64,000 nucleotides of DNA from DASRSS01 sp035765515 (GTDB taxonomy: Bacteria > Actinomycetota > Actinomycetes > Mycobacteriales > Jatrophihabitantaceae): assembly GCA_035765515.1 (NCBI GenBank), contig DASTXN010000155.1, positions 5,786 through 69,785 of the forward strand. The letters are read 5' to 3'. Every line of letters starts with the position of its first letter. Positions within the stretch are counted from its first letter, which is position 1. Below the pieces are notes generated by a model. It was not told where the DNA came from, did no database searches, and saw only the letters and a list, made by a program, of their open reading frames with translations. This document shows positions 8,379 to 17,595 of this stretch, piece by piece. The translations under genes and the position numbers were made by a program.

Positions 8379-9373
8379 GCCAGGTCCCGGAGCGCGGGCA
8401 GCACGCGCTTGCCGAGCAGCTCCACGCCGTCGTCGTCCGACGCGCCGTGCGGGGTGCCGAATTCGATCCGGCTGGCACCGGCGGCGATGAGCTCGGCACC
8501 GTGCGCGGCGACGTCCTCCGGCGCGCCCGCGAACGCGAACTTGTCCAGGACCTCGTCCGGGATCACGCGTCCGGCCGCGACCGCGTCGCCGCGGCCCAGC
8601 GCAGCCCGCATCGGCACCAGCACCTCGTCGGGCACGTCGGCGGTGACGTCCTGCTTCGCGACGACGTCCAGGTACATCGCGACCTCGGACCGGGCGCGGG
8701 CACGGGCGGCGGCGCCGTCCTCGTCGACGACGGTCACCGCGCCGACGACCAGGCCGACCTGCCGCCCCGAACTCGCGGCATCGATCAGCGCACGTGCATG
8801 CCGCACCATGTCCGGGTTCGCGCAGCCGCCGAGCTTCACCTCGTCGGCGGCGCGACCGGCCAGCGCGAGGCCGCGCGGACCCCACGTGCCCAGCAGCACG
8901 TCCAGGTCCGGCCGGCGGCGCGGGTAACGCAGTCGGGTGCCGGCGGCGAGCGGGAACACCTCGCCGGCATAGGCGCTGTCGTCGCCTCGGAGCAGCCGAC
9001 GGATCACCTCGATCGCCTCGGCCATCGCGCGCAGGGGGCGCGGCTGGTGGACGCCCACCTGGCCCAGCCAGGCGCCCCGCGTCAGCCCGACGTAGGCGCG
9101 GCCGTCCGAGGCAAGGTCCAGGGCGGCGGCCTGTCCCGCGATCTCCACCGGGTGCAGCAGGAACGGGTTCAGGCAGGCTGGACCGAGCCGGATGCGCCCG
9201 GTCACGCGGGCCATTTCCAGCAGCGGGTACAGCGACGGCTGGAAGCCGAAGTCGTGGAAGACCGAGACTCCGTCGAAGCCGAGCGCCTCGGCCATCACCG
9301 CGAGGCGCTGGTAGTCCGCGCCGGACTTGTCGGTCTGAAACCCCAGGGTCACCTGCGTACCGGCCATGGTCAC
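8375..9373 (-). CDS. LLM-class flavin/F420-dependent oxidoreductase
   Basis: A 332-aa luciferase-like monooxygenase (LLM) TIM-barrel protein. It shows the family pattern LGFQTDKSG..YQRLAVMAEALGFDGV at the N-terminus, then RIRLGPACLNPFLLHPVEIAGQ and VGLTRGAW. The family uses F420H2 or reduced flavin; the sequence alone does not decide which, though MER/F420-like members look similar. The start overlaps the XRE-cupin gene stop and its stop overlaps the DUF885 start (both ATGA). In the operon it could oxidise or reduce the imported compound or a breakdown product. Confidence 0.87.
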   Translation of the reverse strand: MTMAGTQVTLGFQTDKSGADYQRLAVMAEALGFDGVSVFHDFGFQPSLYPLLEMARVTGRIRLGPACLNPFLLHPVEIAGQAAALDLASDGRAYVGLTRGAWLGQVGVHQPRPLRAMAEAIEVIRRLLRGDDSAYAGEVFPLAAGTRLRYPRRRPDLDVLLGTWGPRGLALAGRAADEVKLGGCANPDMVRHARALIDAASSGRQVGLVVGAVTVVDEDGAAARARARSEVAMYLDVVAKQDVTADVPDEVLVPMRAALGRGDAVAAGRVIPDEVLDKFAFAGAPEDVAAHGAELIAAGASRIEFGTPHGASDDDGVELLGKRVLPALRDLA

Positions 9374-9906
9374 GGCACCGGCGGGGTGACTGCGAGCAGG
9401 TACGCGGCAGGTGCCTTGCTCTCGTTGCAGAAGCGGTGCGGCAGCCTCGAGTCGAACGTCAGCGACTCGCGTGCTGCGAGCAGATGTCGTTCACCGGCCA
9501 CCTCGACGACCACCTCGCCCTCGAGCACGACGACGCACTCGGTCGAGTCGTGGCCGCGCGACTCGGACGAGCTGACGTCGCCCGGCTGCATCGTCGCGAG
9601 GAGCACCTCGAGGTCCCCGCGACCCGGGGTGAGCCGTTCATAGGTGATTTCGCCCTGCGGCGCGGTGAGCCGCATGCGTTCACCGGGACGGGACAGGTGC
9701 ACCAACGGGGCATCCGGTTCGCTGAACAGCGAGGAAACCTCGGCCTTGAACACGGTCGCCAGCTTGCGCAGCGTCGCCAGGCTGGGGTCGGTCACCCCGT
9801 TCTCCAACTGGCTGAGCAGCGCTGGGGACACCTCCGCCGCGCTCGCGAGCTCGCGCAGCGTCATGCCGTGATGCAAGCGCAGTTCGCGGAGTCGATCCCC
9901 CAACAT
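9370..9906 (-). CDS. XRE-family regulator with C-terminal cupin domain
   Basis: A 178-aa transcription factor. The helix-turn-helix occupies about residues 5-60 (LRELRLHHGMTLRELASAAEVS). The C-terminal half is a cupin barrel (STECVVVLEGEVVVEVAG and a downstream LPHRF histidine), the usual ligand sensor of this class. Being encoded inside the dpp operon, it likely controls that operon in response to the substrate. It starts 15 bases after the SnoaL-like gene, with AAAGGA upstream. A possible target is the palindrome GTGA-N4-TCAC in the dppA leader; this is inferred. Confidence 0.88.
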   Translation of the reverse strand: MLGDRLRELRLHHGMTLRELASAAEVSPALLSQLENGVTDPSLATLRKLATVFKAEVSSLFSEPDAPLVHLSRPGERMRLTAPQGEITYERLTPGRGDLEVLLATMQPGDVSSSESRGHDSTECVVVLEGEVVVEVAGERHLLAARESLTFDSRLPHRFCNESKAPAAYLLAVTPPVP

Positions 9907-9921
9907 GGTGCCATTGTCCTT

Positions 9922-10308
9922 TCAGAGTTGCTCGGCATGATGGTGCACGATGCGCCAGGTGCCGTCGCCATCAGCGTCCCAAACATCGGTGACGCGGAAT
10001 GAAGTCTGCTCGCCGGACGCGACGGCGCGCAGGAGGTACCGCGCGACGGCGGCACTCTCGCTCCAGCGATCGACAAGTAGCTGCTCCACCCGCAGAACCG
10101 GTGGTGTGGCGCCGGCCGCGTCCGCCCTGCGCCGGGTGCGCAGTTCGGTCAACTCGGGCAGCCCGATCCACGCGCCTGGATGGTCGGTCTCCCAGATGGT
10201 GATGTCCGGGTGCAGGTGCTGATCGAAGCGGCCCGAGTCCGGATACGCGGCGTACATCGCCCGGACAGCCTCGGCCACCGCCCCGTCGGTCTCGCGGACG
10301 CGTCTCAT
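9922..10308 (-). CDS. SnoaL/NTF2-like protein
   Basis: A 128-aa protein with the cone-shaped NTF2/SnoaL-like fold pattern. It opens with a helix (VAEAVRAMYAAY) and continues HPDITIWETDHPGAWIG, ending with a beta-strand-rich TWRIVHHHAEQL. The family includes small cyclases, isomerases and dehydratases, as well as non-enzymatic binders. The start ATG at 10308 overlaps the stop of the dppF-like gene (ATGA), which decides it. It lies between the transporter and the regulator in the operon. Its function cannot be told from sequence. Confidence 0.8.
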   Translation of the reverse strand: MRRVRETDGAVAEAVRAMYAAYPDSGRFDQHLHPDITIWETDHPGAWIGLPELTELRTRRRADAAGATPPVLRVEQLLVDRWSESAAVARYLLRAVASGEQTSFRVTDVWDADGDGTWRIVHHHAEQL

Positions 10309-11249
10309 CGCTGTGCCTCCAGTTCGATCTCCTCGACGCGATGGCAGGCCACCACGCCGTCGTCGGCGGTGCCGGGCACTTGCCGCAGCAGGGGTTCGGT
10401 GCGGCAGATGTCCCGCGCGTGCGGGCAGCGAGGACGGAACCGGCACCCAGTCGGCGCGCGCGACGGGTCGGGCACCTCACCTCGCAGTACCGCCGGCAGT
10501 TGCTGGCGGTCGGAGACCTGCGGGACGGCGTCCACCAGCGCGCGCGTGTAGGGGTGCTGCGGCGCCGCCATCAGCCGGCGCGTCGGCGCGGATTCGACGA
10601 TCCGCCCCAGGTACATCACCGCCGTCCTATCGGCGATCTCGTGCACCAGCGCGAGGTCGTGTGAGATGAACAGCAGCCCGACCTGCAGCTCGCGCACCAA
10701 CGAGAGCAGCAGCGAGACGACCTGGGCCTGGGCGGACGCGTCCAACGCGGTGACCGGCTCATCCGCGATGAGCAAGGTCGGCTCGGCTGCGAGCGCGCGG
10801 GCGATCGCGAGCCGCTGCCGCTGGCCGCCGGAGAACTCGTGCGGGAACCGGTTGGCCGCGTGGTGAGGCATGCCGACTCGGTCGAGCAGGTCTGCCACGC
10901 GTCCCACTCGCATGCCGTCCGCGAGCTGCGCTCCGACGGACCGCCGGGGATTCAGCGAGCCACCGGGGTCCTGGAAGATCATCTGCAGCCGGGTCTGCCT
11001 CGGCGGGCAGCGCCGCCAGCCCAGCGGGACGACCGGCGCCCCGTCGAACAGCACCCGGCCGGCACTCGGCGCCGCGAGGCCGGCAGCGACGCGCGCGAGC
11101 GAAGACTTGCCGCACCCGGACTCACCGACCAGGCCGACCACCTCACCGGGCGCCACCGCCAGGTCGACGCCGGCGACCGCGCGCACGACGCCGCGCCCAC
11201 GCGGTTTGTAGTCGACATGGACGTCCTCGATCTCCAGCAATCCGGTCAT
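10305..11249 (-). CDS. dppF: Oligopeptide/dipeptide ABC transporter ATPase (DppF-like)
   Basis: A 314-aa cytoplasmic ATPase of the Opp/Dpp importer family. It has Walker A GESGCGKS, the signature FSGGQRQRLAIARALA, Walker B LLIADEPVTALD and the family-specific C-terminal region ending with a Cys-containing CRFRPRCPHARDIC. The start MTGLLEIEDV at 11249 overlaps the stop of the partner ATPase (ATGA). It forms a heterodimer with the gene product at 11246-12223. The imported solute is not known; peptide-like compounds are the family norm. Confidence 0.92.
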   Translation of the reverse strand: MTGLLEIEDVHVDYKPRGRGVVRAVAGVDLAVAPGEVVGLVGESGCGKSSLARVAAGLAAPSAGRVLFDGAPVVPLGWRRCPPRQTRLQMIFQDPGGSLNPRRSVGAQLADGMRVGRVADLLDRVGMPHHAANRFPHEFSGGQRQRLAIARALAAEPTLLIADEPVTALDASAQAQVVSLLLSLVRELQVGLLFISHDLALVHEIADRTAVMYLGRIVESAPTRRLMAAPQHPYTRALVDAVPQVSDRQQLPAVLRGEVPDPSRAPTGCRFRPRCPHARDICRTEPLLRQVPGTADDGVVACHRVEEIELEAQR

Positions 11250-12223
11250 GGGCGCACCAGCTCCGGCTGCACCGCGCACGCCAGCGTCCGGCTGTCACCG
11301 ATCGCCTCGAGCGGCGGGACGGCCGAGCGGCAGACGTCCTGGGCGAACCGGCAGCGCGGCTCGAACGGACACCCCGGCGGCTCCTCGCCCGGGAGCACCG
11401 GCACGCCCGGGATTGCCTGCAGGGTCCGCGAGGTGCTCAGCCCGTGCGGACGCGCGCCGAGCAGCGCGGACGTGTACGGGTGCGTGGGCCGGTTCAGCAC
11501 GTCCGTGGTCCCGCCGCTCTCCATCACCCGTCCGGCGTAGAAGACGTATGCGCGCTGGGTGAGCGAGGACAGCACGCCGAGGTCGTGCGTGATGAACAGG
11601 ACGGCCAGGTCGTGCTCACGACGCAGCTCGTCGAACAGCGCGAGGATGCCGGCCTGGACGGTGACGTCCAACGCGGTCGTCGGCTCGTCGGCGATCAGCA
11701 GCCGCGGACGGCAGGCGAGCGCGATGGCGATCGCGATCCGCTGCCGCATGCCGCCGGAGAACTGGTGCGGGTACGACCGCAGTGCCCGTTCCGGCTGCGG
11801 GATGCGCACCTGCTCGAGCAGTTCGACAGCCCGCGCCCTGGCGGCGGCCTTGCTCAGTCCGAGGGAGGCGCGCATGTGCTCGGTGAGCTGCATGCCGACG
11901 GTGAGCATCGGGTGCAGTGCGGCGCTGGAGTCCTGGAACACCATCGCGATGCCCGAGCCGCGAACTCCCTGCCAGCCGCGGCGGTCGAGCCCGGTCAGCT
12001 CAGTTCCGTCGAAGCGGATCGAGCCGTCGACGTGCGCGCCGGGCGGCAGCAGGTTGAGCAGCGTCAGCGCGGTCAGGCTCTTGCCGGAACCGCTCTCGCC
12101 GGCGAGCCCGACGATCTCGCCCGGCTCGACGCGCAGGTCGAGACCCTTGATCACGGGCAGCGGTCCGTCCGGACCGCGCAAGGTGACCGAGAGCCGGGAC
12201 GTCTGAAGCAGTGGTTCGGTCAT
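11246..12223 (-). CDS. dppD: Oligopeptide/dipeptide ABC transporter ATPase (DppD-like)
   Basis: A 325-aa ATPase, partner of the DppF-like subunit. It has Walker A GESGSGKS, the signature FSGGMRQRIAIAIALA, Walker B LLIADEPTTALD and the C-terminal oligopeptide-transporter extension with PFEPRCRFAQDVC. The start at 12223 overlaps the permease stop (ATGA), which places it exactly. The cysteine-rich tail matches the iron-sulfur-type or zinc-type motif present in many DppD/DppF proteins. It is the fourth gene of the operon. Confidence 0.92.
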   Translation of the reverse strand: MTEPLLQTSRLSVTLRGPDGPLPVIKGLDLRVEPGEIVGLAGESGSGKSLTALTLLNLLPPGAHVDGSIRFDGTELTGLDRRGWQGVRGSGIAMVFQDSSAALHPMLTVGMQLTEHMRASLGLSKAAARARAVELLEQVRIPQPERALRSYPHQFSGGMRQRIAIAIALACRPRLLIADEPTTALDVTVQAGILALFDELRREHDLAVLFITHDLGVLSSLTQRAYVFYAGRVMESGGTTDVLNRPTHPYTSALLGARPHGLSTSRTLQAIPGVPVLPGEEPPGCPFEPRCRFAQDVCRSAVPPLEAIGDSRTLACAVQPELVRP

Positions 12224-13155
12224 CGACGGCTCCTGCTCCGCGGGTCGAGCCAGTCGCGCACCGCGTCGCCGAGCAGGTTGAAGGCGAGCACGACGGTGAG
12301 GATCGCGATGCCGGGGATGATGCTGACCCACCACTTCGACAGATCGTTCGAACCGGCGGCGATCATCGCGCCCCACTCCGGCGCCGGCGGGCGCGGCCCC
12401 AGGCCGAGGAACGACAGCGAGGCCAGCATCAGCACGGCGTTGCCGAGTTCGAGGCTGGCCAGCACGACGGACGGCCCGACGCTGTTCGGCACGACGTCGC
12501 GCCACAGCGCCCGCCACGGCCCGACACCGAGCAGCCGCGACGCGCTGAGGAAGTCCGAACTGCGGATCGAGAGCACCGCGCTGCGCACCACCCGTGCGTA
12601 GGTGGGCCACGACACGAGGACGAGGGCGAGCACCGCATTGCGCGCGCTCGGTCCGAACGCGGCCGTGACGACCATGGCCAGGATGATCGGCGGGAACGCG
12701 AACACCAGGTCGGTCAGTCGCATCAGCACCTCGTCGACCCAACGACCGAGGTAGCCGGCAACCAGGCCGAGGGTGCCACCGATCAGCAGTGCGAGCGCGA
12801 CGATCACGACCGCCAACGGCAGCGACAGCCGCGCGCCGTAGAGGATCCGGGTGAGGATGTCACGGCCGAGCTGGTCGGTTCCGAGCCAGTGTGCGCCGGA
12901 CGGTGGCGCGTAGTACGGGCCGCTCTGCGCGAGCGGGTCGTGCGGCGCGAGCAGCGGCGCGGCGATCGCCACGATCGCCCAACAGGCCAGGATCCCGATC
13001 GCGACCACGGTCAGTCCGCGCGCGTGCCGGCGCCGGCCGGATCTGCGCCGCTCGGGGCGCGGCGCACCTGGACGCAGCCCGAACAAGCGACGCGCGGGCA
13101 GCGCCTCGGCCATGACGTCGGGCGCGATCTGCGGGGCGTTCGTCGGCGTGCTCAT
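12220..13155 (-). CDS. dppC: Oligopeptide/dipeptide ABC transporter permease (DppC-like)
   Basis: A 311-aa inner-membrane permease. A 45-residue cytoplasmic basic N-terminus precedes the first transmembrane helix. The typical DppC element HWLGTDQLGRDILTRILYGAR follows, then a BPD_transp_1 domain with about five more helices and the EAA loop (near SASRLLGVGPWRALWRDVVP). The start overlaps the DppB stop by one base (TGATG). It pairs with DppB to form the pore. Confidence 0.92.
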   Translation of the reverse strand: MSTPTNAPQIAPDVMAEALPARRLFGLRPGAPRPERRRSGRRRHARGLTVVAIGILACWAIVAIAAPLLAPHDPLAQSGPYYAPPSGAHWLGTDQLGRDILTRILYGARLSLPLAVVIVALALLIGGTLGLVAGYLGRWVDEVLMRLTDLVFAFPPIILAMVVTAAFGPSARNAVLALVLVSWPTYARVVRSAVLSIRSSDFLSASRLLGVGPWRALWRDVVPNSVGPSVVLASLELGNAVLMLASLSFLGLGPRPPAPEWGAMIAAGSNDLSKWWVSIIPGIAILTVVLAFNLLGDAVRDWLDPRSRSRR

Positions 13156-14270
13156 CAGGAGACCCGAATCCGCGGGTCGATGATCCCGTACAGGATGTCG
13201 ATCAACAGGTTGACGACGGTGTAGACGAGCGCGACGAACAGGCCGACGCCCATGATCGCCGGCAGGTCCAGGTTGAGCGCGGCGCGGTACGCGTACTGGC
13301 CGATTCCCGGCCAGCTGTAGATCTGCTCGATGAGGACAGTGCCGGACAGCAGCGACGCGAACGCCAGGCCGGCGACGGTGACCACCTGGACCAGGCCGGC
13401 GCGCAGCACGTGCCTGCGCAGGACCGTCCACCGCGGCAGGCCCTTCGCGTAGGCCGCCTTGATGTAGTCCTGGTCGAGAACCTCCAGCATCGCCGACCGG
13501 ACGAACCGGATCAGGATCGAGACGGTCAGCGCGGTGAGCACGAGGACCGGGAGCATGAGATGCCACAGTGCGTCGCGGAACGCGATCGGCCGGCCTTGCA
13601 GCAACGCGTCGATCGTGTACATGCCGGTCACCTGGCGCGGCGGCGTCAGCTGAGTGCTCAGCCGCCCGCCGTTGGGCGCGACGCCGAGCAGGTAGAAGAA
13701 GACGTACAGCACCACGATCGCCAACCAGAACGACGGCGTCGACAGCCCGACCAGCGCGGCCCCGCGGATCGTGTGGTCGGCCGCGCGGTCCTTGCGCACC
13801 GCCGCCCACAGTCCGAGTCCAACGCTGATCAACAGCGACAGGATCATCGCCGGGATCGCCAGTTCGAGCGTCGCCGGCACGTACTTCTTCAGGTCGGCCA
13901 GCACCGAGTCGCCGGTGCTCTGGGACGTGCCGAGGTTCCCGTGGATCAAGTTGTTCAGGTAGGTCAGGTACTGCATCGGCAGCGGCCGGTCCAGCCCCCA
14001 CTTGGCGCGGTACGCGGCCACGATCTCCGGGTTCTGCTGCGCGGTCTCGGACAGGTTCGTGTTCGCCGGGTCACCGGGAACGGCCTGGACCAGCAGGAAC
14101 GTCAGGATCGTGACGCCGAACAAGAGCGCGGCGGTGATCAGGATCTTCTTGCCGACGAACCGCAGGAGGGTCCGGGACGGCCGCGTCGTTGCGGCCGGTC
14201 CCGGACCGTCTGCGGCCGGGGGCTCGGCGGCCGGGATCAGCCCGGCAGCCGGTGGTTGCGTGGCGGTCAA
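13155..14270 (-). CDS. dppB: Oligopeptide/dipeptide ABC transporter permease (DppB-like)
   Basis: A 371-aa permease with an unusually long Pro/Ala-rich cytoplasmic N-terminus (about 35 residues) before the first helix (ILITAALLFGVTILTFLLVQ). The family pattern VPGDPAN follows, then the EAA loop near DYIKAAYAKGLPRWTVLRRHVL. I place the start at a TTG (14270) that overlaps the binding-protein stop (TTGA). This is the simplest coupling and removes a poor extension upstream. A downstream start cannot be excluded. Confidence 0.9.
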   Translation of the reverse strand: MTATQPPAAGLIPAAEPPAADGPGPAATTRPSRTLLRFVGKKILITAALLFGVTILTFLLVQAVPGDPANTNLSETAQQNPEIVAAYRAKWGLDRPLPMQYLTYLNNLIHGNLGTSQSTGDSVLADLKKYVPATLELAIPAMILSLLISVGLGLWAAVRKDRAADHTIRGAALVGLSTPSFWLAIVVLYVFFYLLGVAPNGGRLSTQLTPPRQVTGMYTIDALLQGRPIAFRDALWHLMLPVLVLTALTVSILIRFVRSAMLEVLDQDYIKAAYAKGLPRWTVLRRHVLRAGLVQVVTVAGLAFASLLSGTVLIEQIYSWPGIGQYAYRAALNLDLPAIMGVGLFVALVYTVVNLLIDILYGIIDPRIRVS

Positions 14271-15877
14271 CTGCTGCTGACACCCGCGAGGTTCACGGTC
14301 CAGCCCGCGGCGGTGTACGTCGCACCGCTGAGGTCGGCGCTCGCCACGGCCGTCCCCGCGCTGTAGCAGAGCGTGATGTACGGCGCGTTCGTGATCATCA
14401 GCCGCTGCCACTTCTGCAGCGCGGTGACCTGCTCGTCAGCACTGGTCGCGGTGAGGACCGCCTTGCCGGCCGCCACGGTCGCCGGGTCGGCGCGCTCGGC
14501 CGTCCAGCCCGCGGCGGACGCGGTGTGCCCCCCGGGGAGCACGTCCGCGACGATCGATGCTGCCGCCGGGTAGTCGAGCGACTGCGGGCTGAAGCTGAAC
14601 GGCACCTTGCCGGTGTCGCGCTGGTCGAGGAACGACGCGATAGGCGCGGGATCCAGCTGGATCTTGATGCCGGCCTTCGCCGCGTCGCTCTGCACCTTGG
14701 CGGCGATCGTGCCGAGGTCGACACCGACGTAGGTGATCGCCGGGTAGAGCAGCTTCACCGTCTGGTTACCGACGCCGGAGGCCGCGAGCAGCGACTTCGC
14801 CTTCGCGAGGTCCTGGTGCTGCGCCTCGGACGCCGGCAGCGCTCCGGCGTAGGCCGTCGGCACCATGCCGGACGCGGGCGCACCGGACTTGCCGAACAGG
14901 GCCGCGATGCCCTGGTAGTCCAGCGACGCCTGCAGCGCTTGCACCCAGTCGTGGTTGGACGTGACGGGGCTGATCGCCGGGTCGGCGTGGATCCGCAACT
15001 GGTAGTAGGTGTCCGGGCTGCCGGACTGGTGCAGCGAGGCGGGCAGCCCCGACAGCGCGTTGCCGGCCAGGTCCAACGCGATCGTGTCCGACGGCGACTT
15101 CGCCATCGTCAGCTTCTGGTTCTGGACGTCCATGTTCGAGACCACGACGCGGCCATAGGCCGGCTTGCTGCCCCAGTACTTCGGGTTCGCGGTGAGCACC
15201 ACCTGGGACGCCGCGTCGAAGGAGGAGATCTGGTACGGGCCGCTGCCGATGGCGTGCGTGTTCAGGTAGGTGCCCAGGGAGTCGGTCTTGGCGGCGTCGG
15301 TACCGTCCTCGCCGCCGTGCTGCTCGGCCAGCTTCTGGTTCAGGATGCCGGCGTACGGCTCGGCCAGGATGATCGGCACGTCGGGGTTGACGGTGTCGCT
15401 GGTGACGACCACGGTGTGCGCGTCGGGCGCCGAGAACGACAGGCCGCCGACGATCGCGGCCGCGCTGCCCTTGAGGTTCTTCAACCGGTTCAGGCTGAAC
15501 ACGACGTCGGCGGACGTCACGGACGAGCCGTCGGCGAACTTCGCGTCCGAGCGCAGCGTGAAGGTGAACGTCTTCCCGTCCGGGGACGAGGTGTACGAGC
15601 TGGCCAGGTCAGGCTGCGGCTTCGAGATGTCCGAACCGTTGAACGTGACCAGGGTGTCGTAGAGCGCGTGGACGATCATGTTGCCGGTGCCCTCGTACAC
15701 GGTGCCCGGGTCCAGCCCCTTGATCACGAACGAGGTGTCGACGGTCAGCGTCTTGCCGTTGCCGCCGCTGTTGCCCGATCCCTCGCTGCCGCAGGCACTC
15801 AATGCCAGTACGGCCACCGTGCTGAGCCCGACGAGGGCGGCCAGCCGCCGGGTGCCCCGTCCGTTCCGTCCGGTCAT
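14267..15877 (-). CDS. dppA: Peptide-type ABC transporter substrate-binding lipoprotein (DppA-like)
   Basis: A 536-aa SBP_bac_5-family solute-binding protein, lipid-anchored outside the membrane. The signal peptide ends in the lipobox LSACGS. The fold pattern is complete, from VIKGLDPGTVYEGTG through LRSDAKFADGSSVTSADVVFS. ATG 15877 is preceded by GGAGGAG. It is the first gene of the ten-gene operon and sets the substrate range. Despite the Dpp label, many relatives bind glycosides, opines or nickel, so peptide binding is only the default reading. Confidence 0.92.
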   Translation of the reverse strand: MTGRNGRGTRRLAALVGLSTVAVLALSACGSEGSGNSGGNGKTLTVDTSFVIKGLDPGTVYEGTGNMIVHALYDTLVTFNGSDISKPQPDLASSYTSSPDGKTFTFTLRSDAKFADGSSVTSADVVFSLNRLKNLKGSAAAIVGGLSFSAPDAHTVVVTSDTVNPDVPIILAEPYAGILNQKLAEQHGGEDGTDAAKTDSLGTYLNTHAIGSGPYQISSFDAASQVVLTANPKYWGSKPAYGRVVVSNMDVQNQKLTMAKSPSDTIALDLAGNALSGLPASLHQSGSPDTYYQLRIHADPAISPVTSNHDWVQALQASLDYQGIAALFGKSGAPASGMVPTAYAGALPASEAQHQDLAKAKSLLAASGVGNQTVKLLYPAITYVGVDLGTIAAKVQSDAAKAGIKIQLDPAPIASFLDQRDTGKVPFSFSPQSLDYPAAASIVADVLPGGHTASAAGWTAERADPATVAAGKAVLTATSADEQVTALQKWQRLMITNAPYITLCYSAGTAVASADLSGATYTAAGWTVNLAGVSSS

Positions 15878-15924
15878 GCGCGCTCCTCCAGAGCTGCCTC
15901 AGTGGCGTTCAATGGATCTGAACC

Positions 15925-15936
15925 GTGATCGGTCAC
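15925..15936. promoter_or_regulatory. Possible operator in the dppA leader
   Basis: The perfect inverted repeat GTGA-TCGG-TCAC lies 48 bases upstream of dppA, in the 99-base gap between dppA and the second DUF885 gene. It is the only clear palindrome there and could be the target of the operon's own XRE-cupin regulator. Short palindromes also occur by chance, so this is weak. Confidence 0.3.
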
Positions 15937-15976
15937 ACTAAACACGCGGGGAGTCGGGAGTCAACGGCCGCGCGGG

Positions 15977-17593
15977 TCACGCTTCGATATCGGCGAGCAG
16001 GACGAGCGGTGGCGAGCCGAACGACAGCAGCCAGTCGTGGAAGCCGCGAAGGGTGAACGCGGCCTGGTCGCGCTCGCGCCGGCCGTCCCTGATGCGGTGG
16101 ATCAGCTCGCGTCCGAGCATGTACGAGGAGGGGTACGTCGGGTTGTCGTGCCGCGTGTATCGCCGCACCTCGCCGGCGGCCATGTGCGGGTCCATGCCCG
16201 CCTCCCGCTCCATGAGCTCGGTGGCGTCGGCGACGCTCATCGTGCCGGTGTGCAGCCCGACGTCCACCACGATGCGCAGCGCCCGCCACAAGGCGTTGCG
16301 CTGCTTGACCAGCCGCAGCCGGTCGTCGGCCAGGAAGCCCGTCTCCTCCAGCACGTCTTCGACGTACAGCCCCCAGCCCTCGACGAACTGCGGCGTCCGG
16401 AAGTAGCGGCGGATCGAATCGCGCGGCGTGCCGAGCTTGTGGTGCGCGTACTGCACGTGATGGCCGGGATAGGTCTCGTGGCCCGCGATCGAGGTCGCGA
16501 ACACGTAGCAGTTGTCGCGCATGTGCTGCCGCTGCAGCTCGGGGTTGGCGTTCGGGTCGCCGGGCGTGATCAGGAAGCCGCTGCGCAGCCCGGGGCCGTA
16601 CGGCGGGCTCGGCGACATGACTCCGAGCGGGAGCCCGTCGCGGCGGTAGTCGGGCACCCACTCCATCTCGCAGATCGCGCCGTCCGGAACGGTCACCAAG
16701 TCGGCTTGCAGGGTGTGCTGACGCGCCTGCTCCATCGCGTCGCCGTAGGTATCGAGGAAGCGGGCGGGTTCCGGATGCCAGTTCTTGATCTCGTCGATCT
16801 GCTGCCGCCAGTCGGCGGTGCGGTCGCGACTGGCCGCGAGCGCCTCCAGCGCCGTACGTTCGCGGTCGACCAGTTCACGGCCGTGCTCGGCCAGCCCCGC
16901 GGAGTCCAGCTCGAGGTGGTGGTAGGTGTGCAGCAGGTAGTCGAACTGCTCCACGCCGCAGGCCCACTCGCCGCCGGCCAAGTCGACGAGTTCCTCGGCG
17001 AAGGACGCGAACCCGGCCATCGCCAAGGCCGCGTCGACGCTCGCCCGGCGGACGTCCGCGCCCAGCGCCGGCGGCAGGGCGCGCGCGTACTCGCCGACCG
17101 CCCGGGCGACGAACCGCTCGAGGCCGCGCGCGCCGGCAGCACCCATCCCCGCCCACAGCCGCGGCGCGTCGGCGGTGAGGTTGCGCTGCGCCTGGGCCAG
17201 GTAGGCCGGCATCGCGCGAAGGCGGGCGGCGAGCGCCTCGCCGCGTTCGACATCGACCGGCTCGGTCATCAGCACCGACAGCGCTTCCCCGAGCCGTTCG
17301 GTGTACCAGTACGGCGCCCGCTCGGCGAGCCGCTCGACCTCGTGCCTGCGGGTGGCCGTCCGCAGCTCGGTGAGCAGCACCTGGTGTTCCAGCCAGGCGA
17401 CCGTGCCGCGCGGGGGATCGGGCTCCGCTTCCGCCGCGGCGAGCTGGGTCGTCCGCTGCGCCTGCTGCTCCGCGAGGCCGTCCGGCGTGATGTCGCCGAG
17501 CTGCGCGTCCCCGCGGGGATCACCCTCGGCCGAGGCCTGGATCGGATCGGTGCCGAACAGCCACTCGACGTACGGGTGCAATGGTTCGGTCAC
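15977..17593 (-). CDS. DUF885 family metalloprotein (second copy)
   Basis: A 538-aa DUF885 protein with the hallmark AGHETYPGHHVQYAHH (HExxPGHH) and a following FVEGWGLYVEDVL, equivalent to the copy at 6729-8378. The two are diverged paralogues, not a recent duplication. The start is a GTG at 17593, two bases after the stop of the mycothiol-isomerase-like gene. It lies 99 bases upstream of dppA on the same strand, so it is probably part of the same functional set. It is a predicted cytoplasmic zinc peptidase-like enzyme of unknown substrate. Confidence 0.88.
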   Translation of the reverse strand: MTEPLHPYVEWLFGTDPIQASAEGDPRGDAQLGDITPDGLAEQQAQRTTQLAAAEAEPDPPRGTVAWLEHQVLLTELRTATRRHEVERLAERAPYWYTERLGEALSVLMTEPVDVERGEALAARLRAMPAYLAQAQRNLTADAPRLWAGMGAAGARGLERFVARAVGEYARALPPALGADVRRASVDAALAMAGFASFAEELVDLAGGEWACGVEQFDYLLHTYHHLELDSAGLAEHGRELVDRERTALEALAASRDRTADWRQQIDEIKNWHPEPARFLDTYGDAMEQARQHTLQADLVTVPDGAICEMEWVPDYRRDGLPLGVMSPSPPYGPGLRSGFLITPGDPNANPELQRQHMRDNCYVFATSIAGHETYPGHHVQYAHHKLGTPRDSIRRYFRTPQFVEGWGLYVEDVLEETGFLADDRLRLVKQRNALWRALRIVVDVGLHTGTMSVADATELMEREAGMDPHMAAGEVRRYTRHDNPTYPSSYMLGRELIHRIRDGRRERDQAAFTLRGFHDWLLSFGSPPLVLLADIEA

Positions 17594-17595
17594 GG

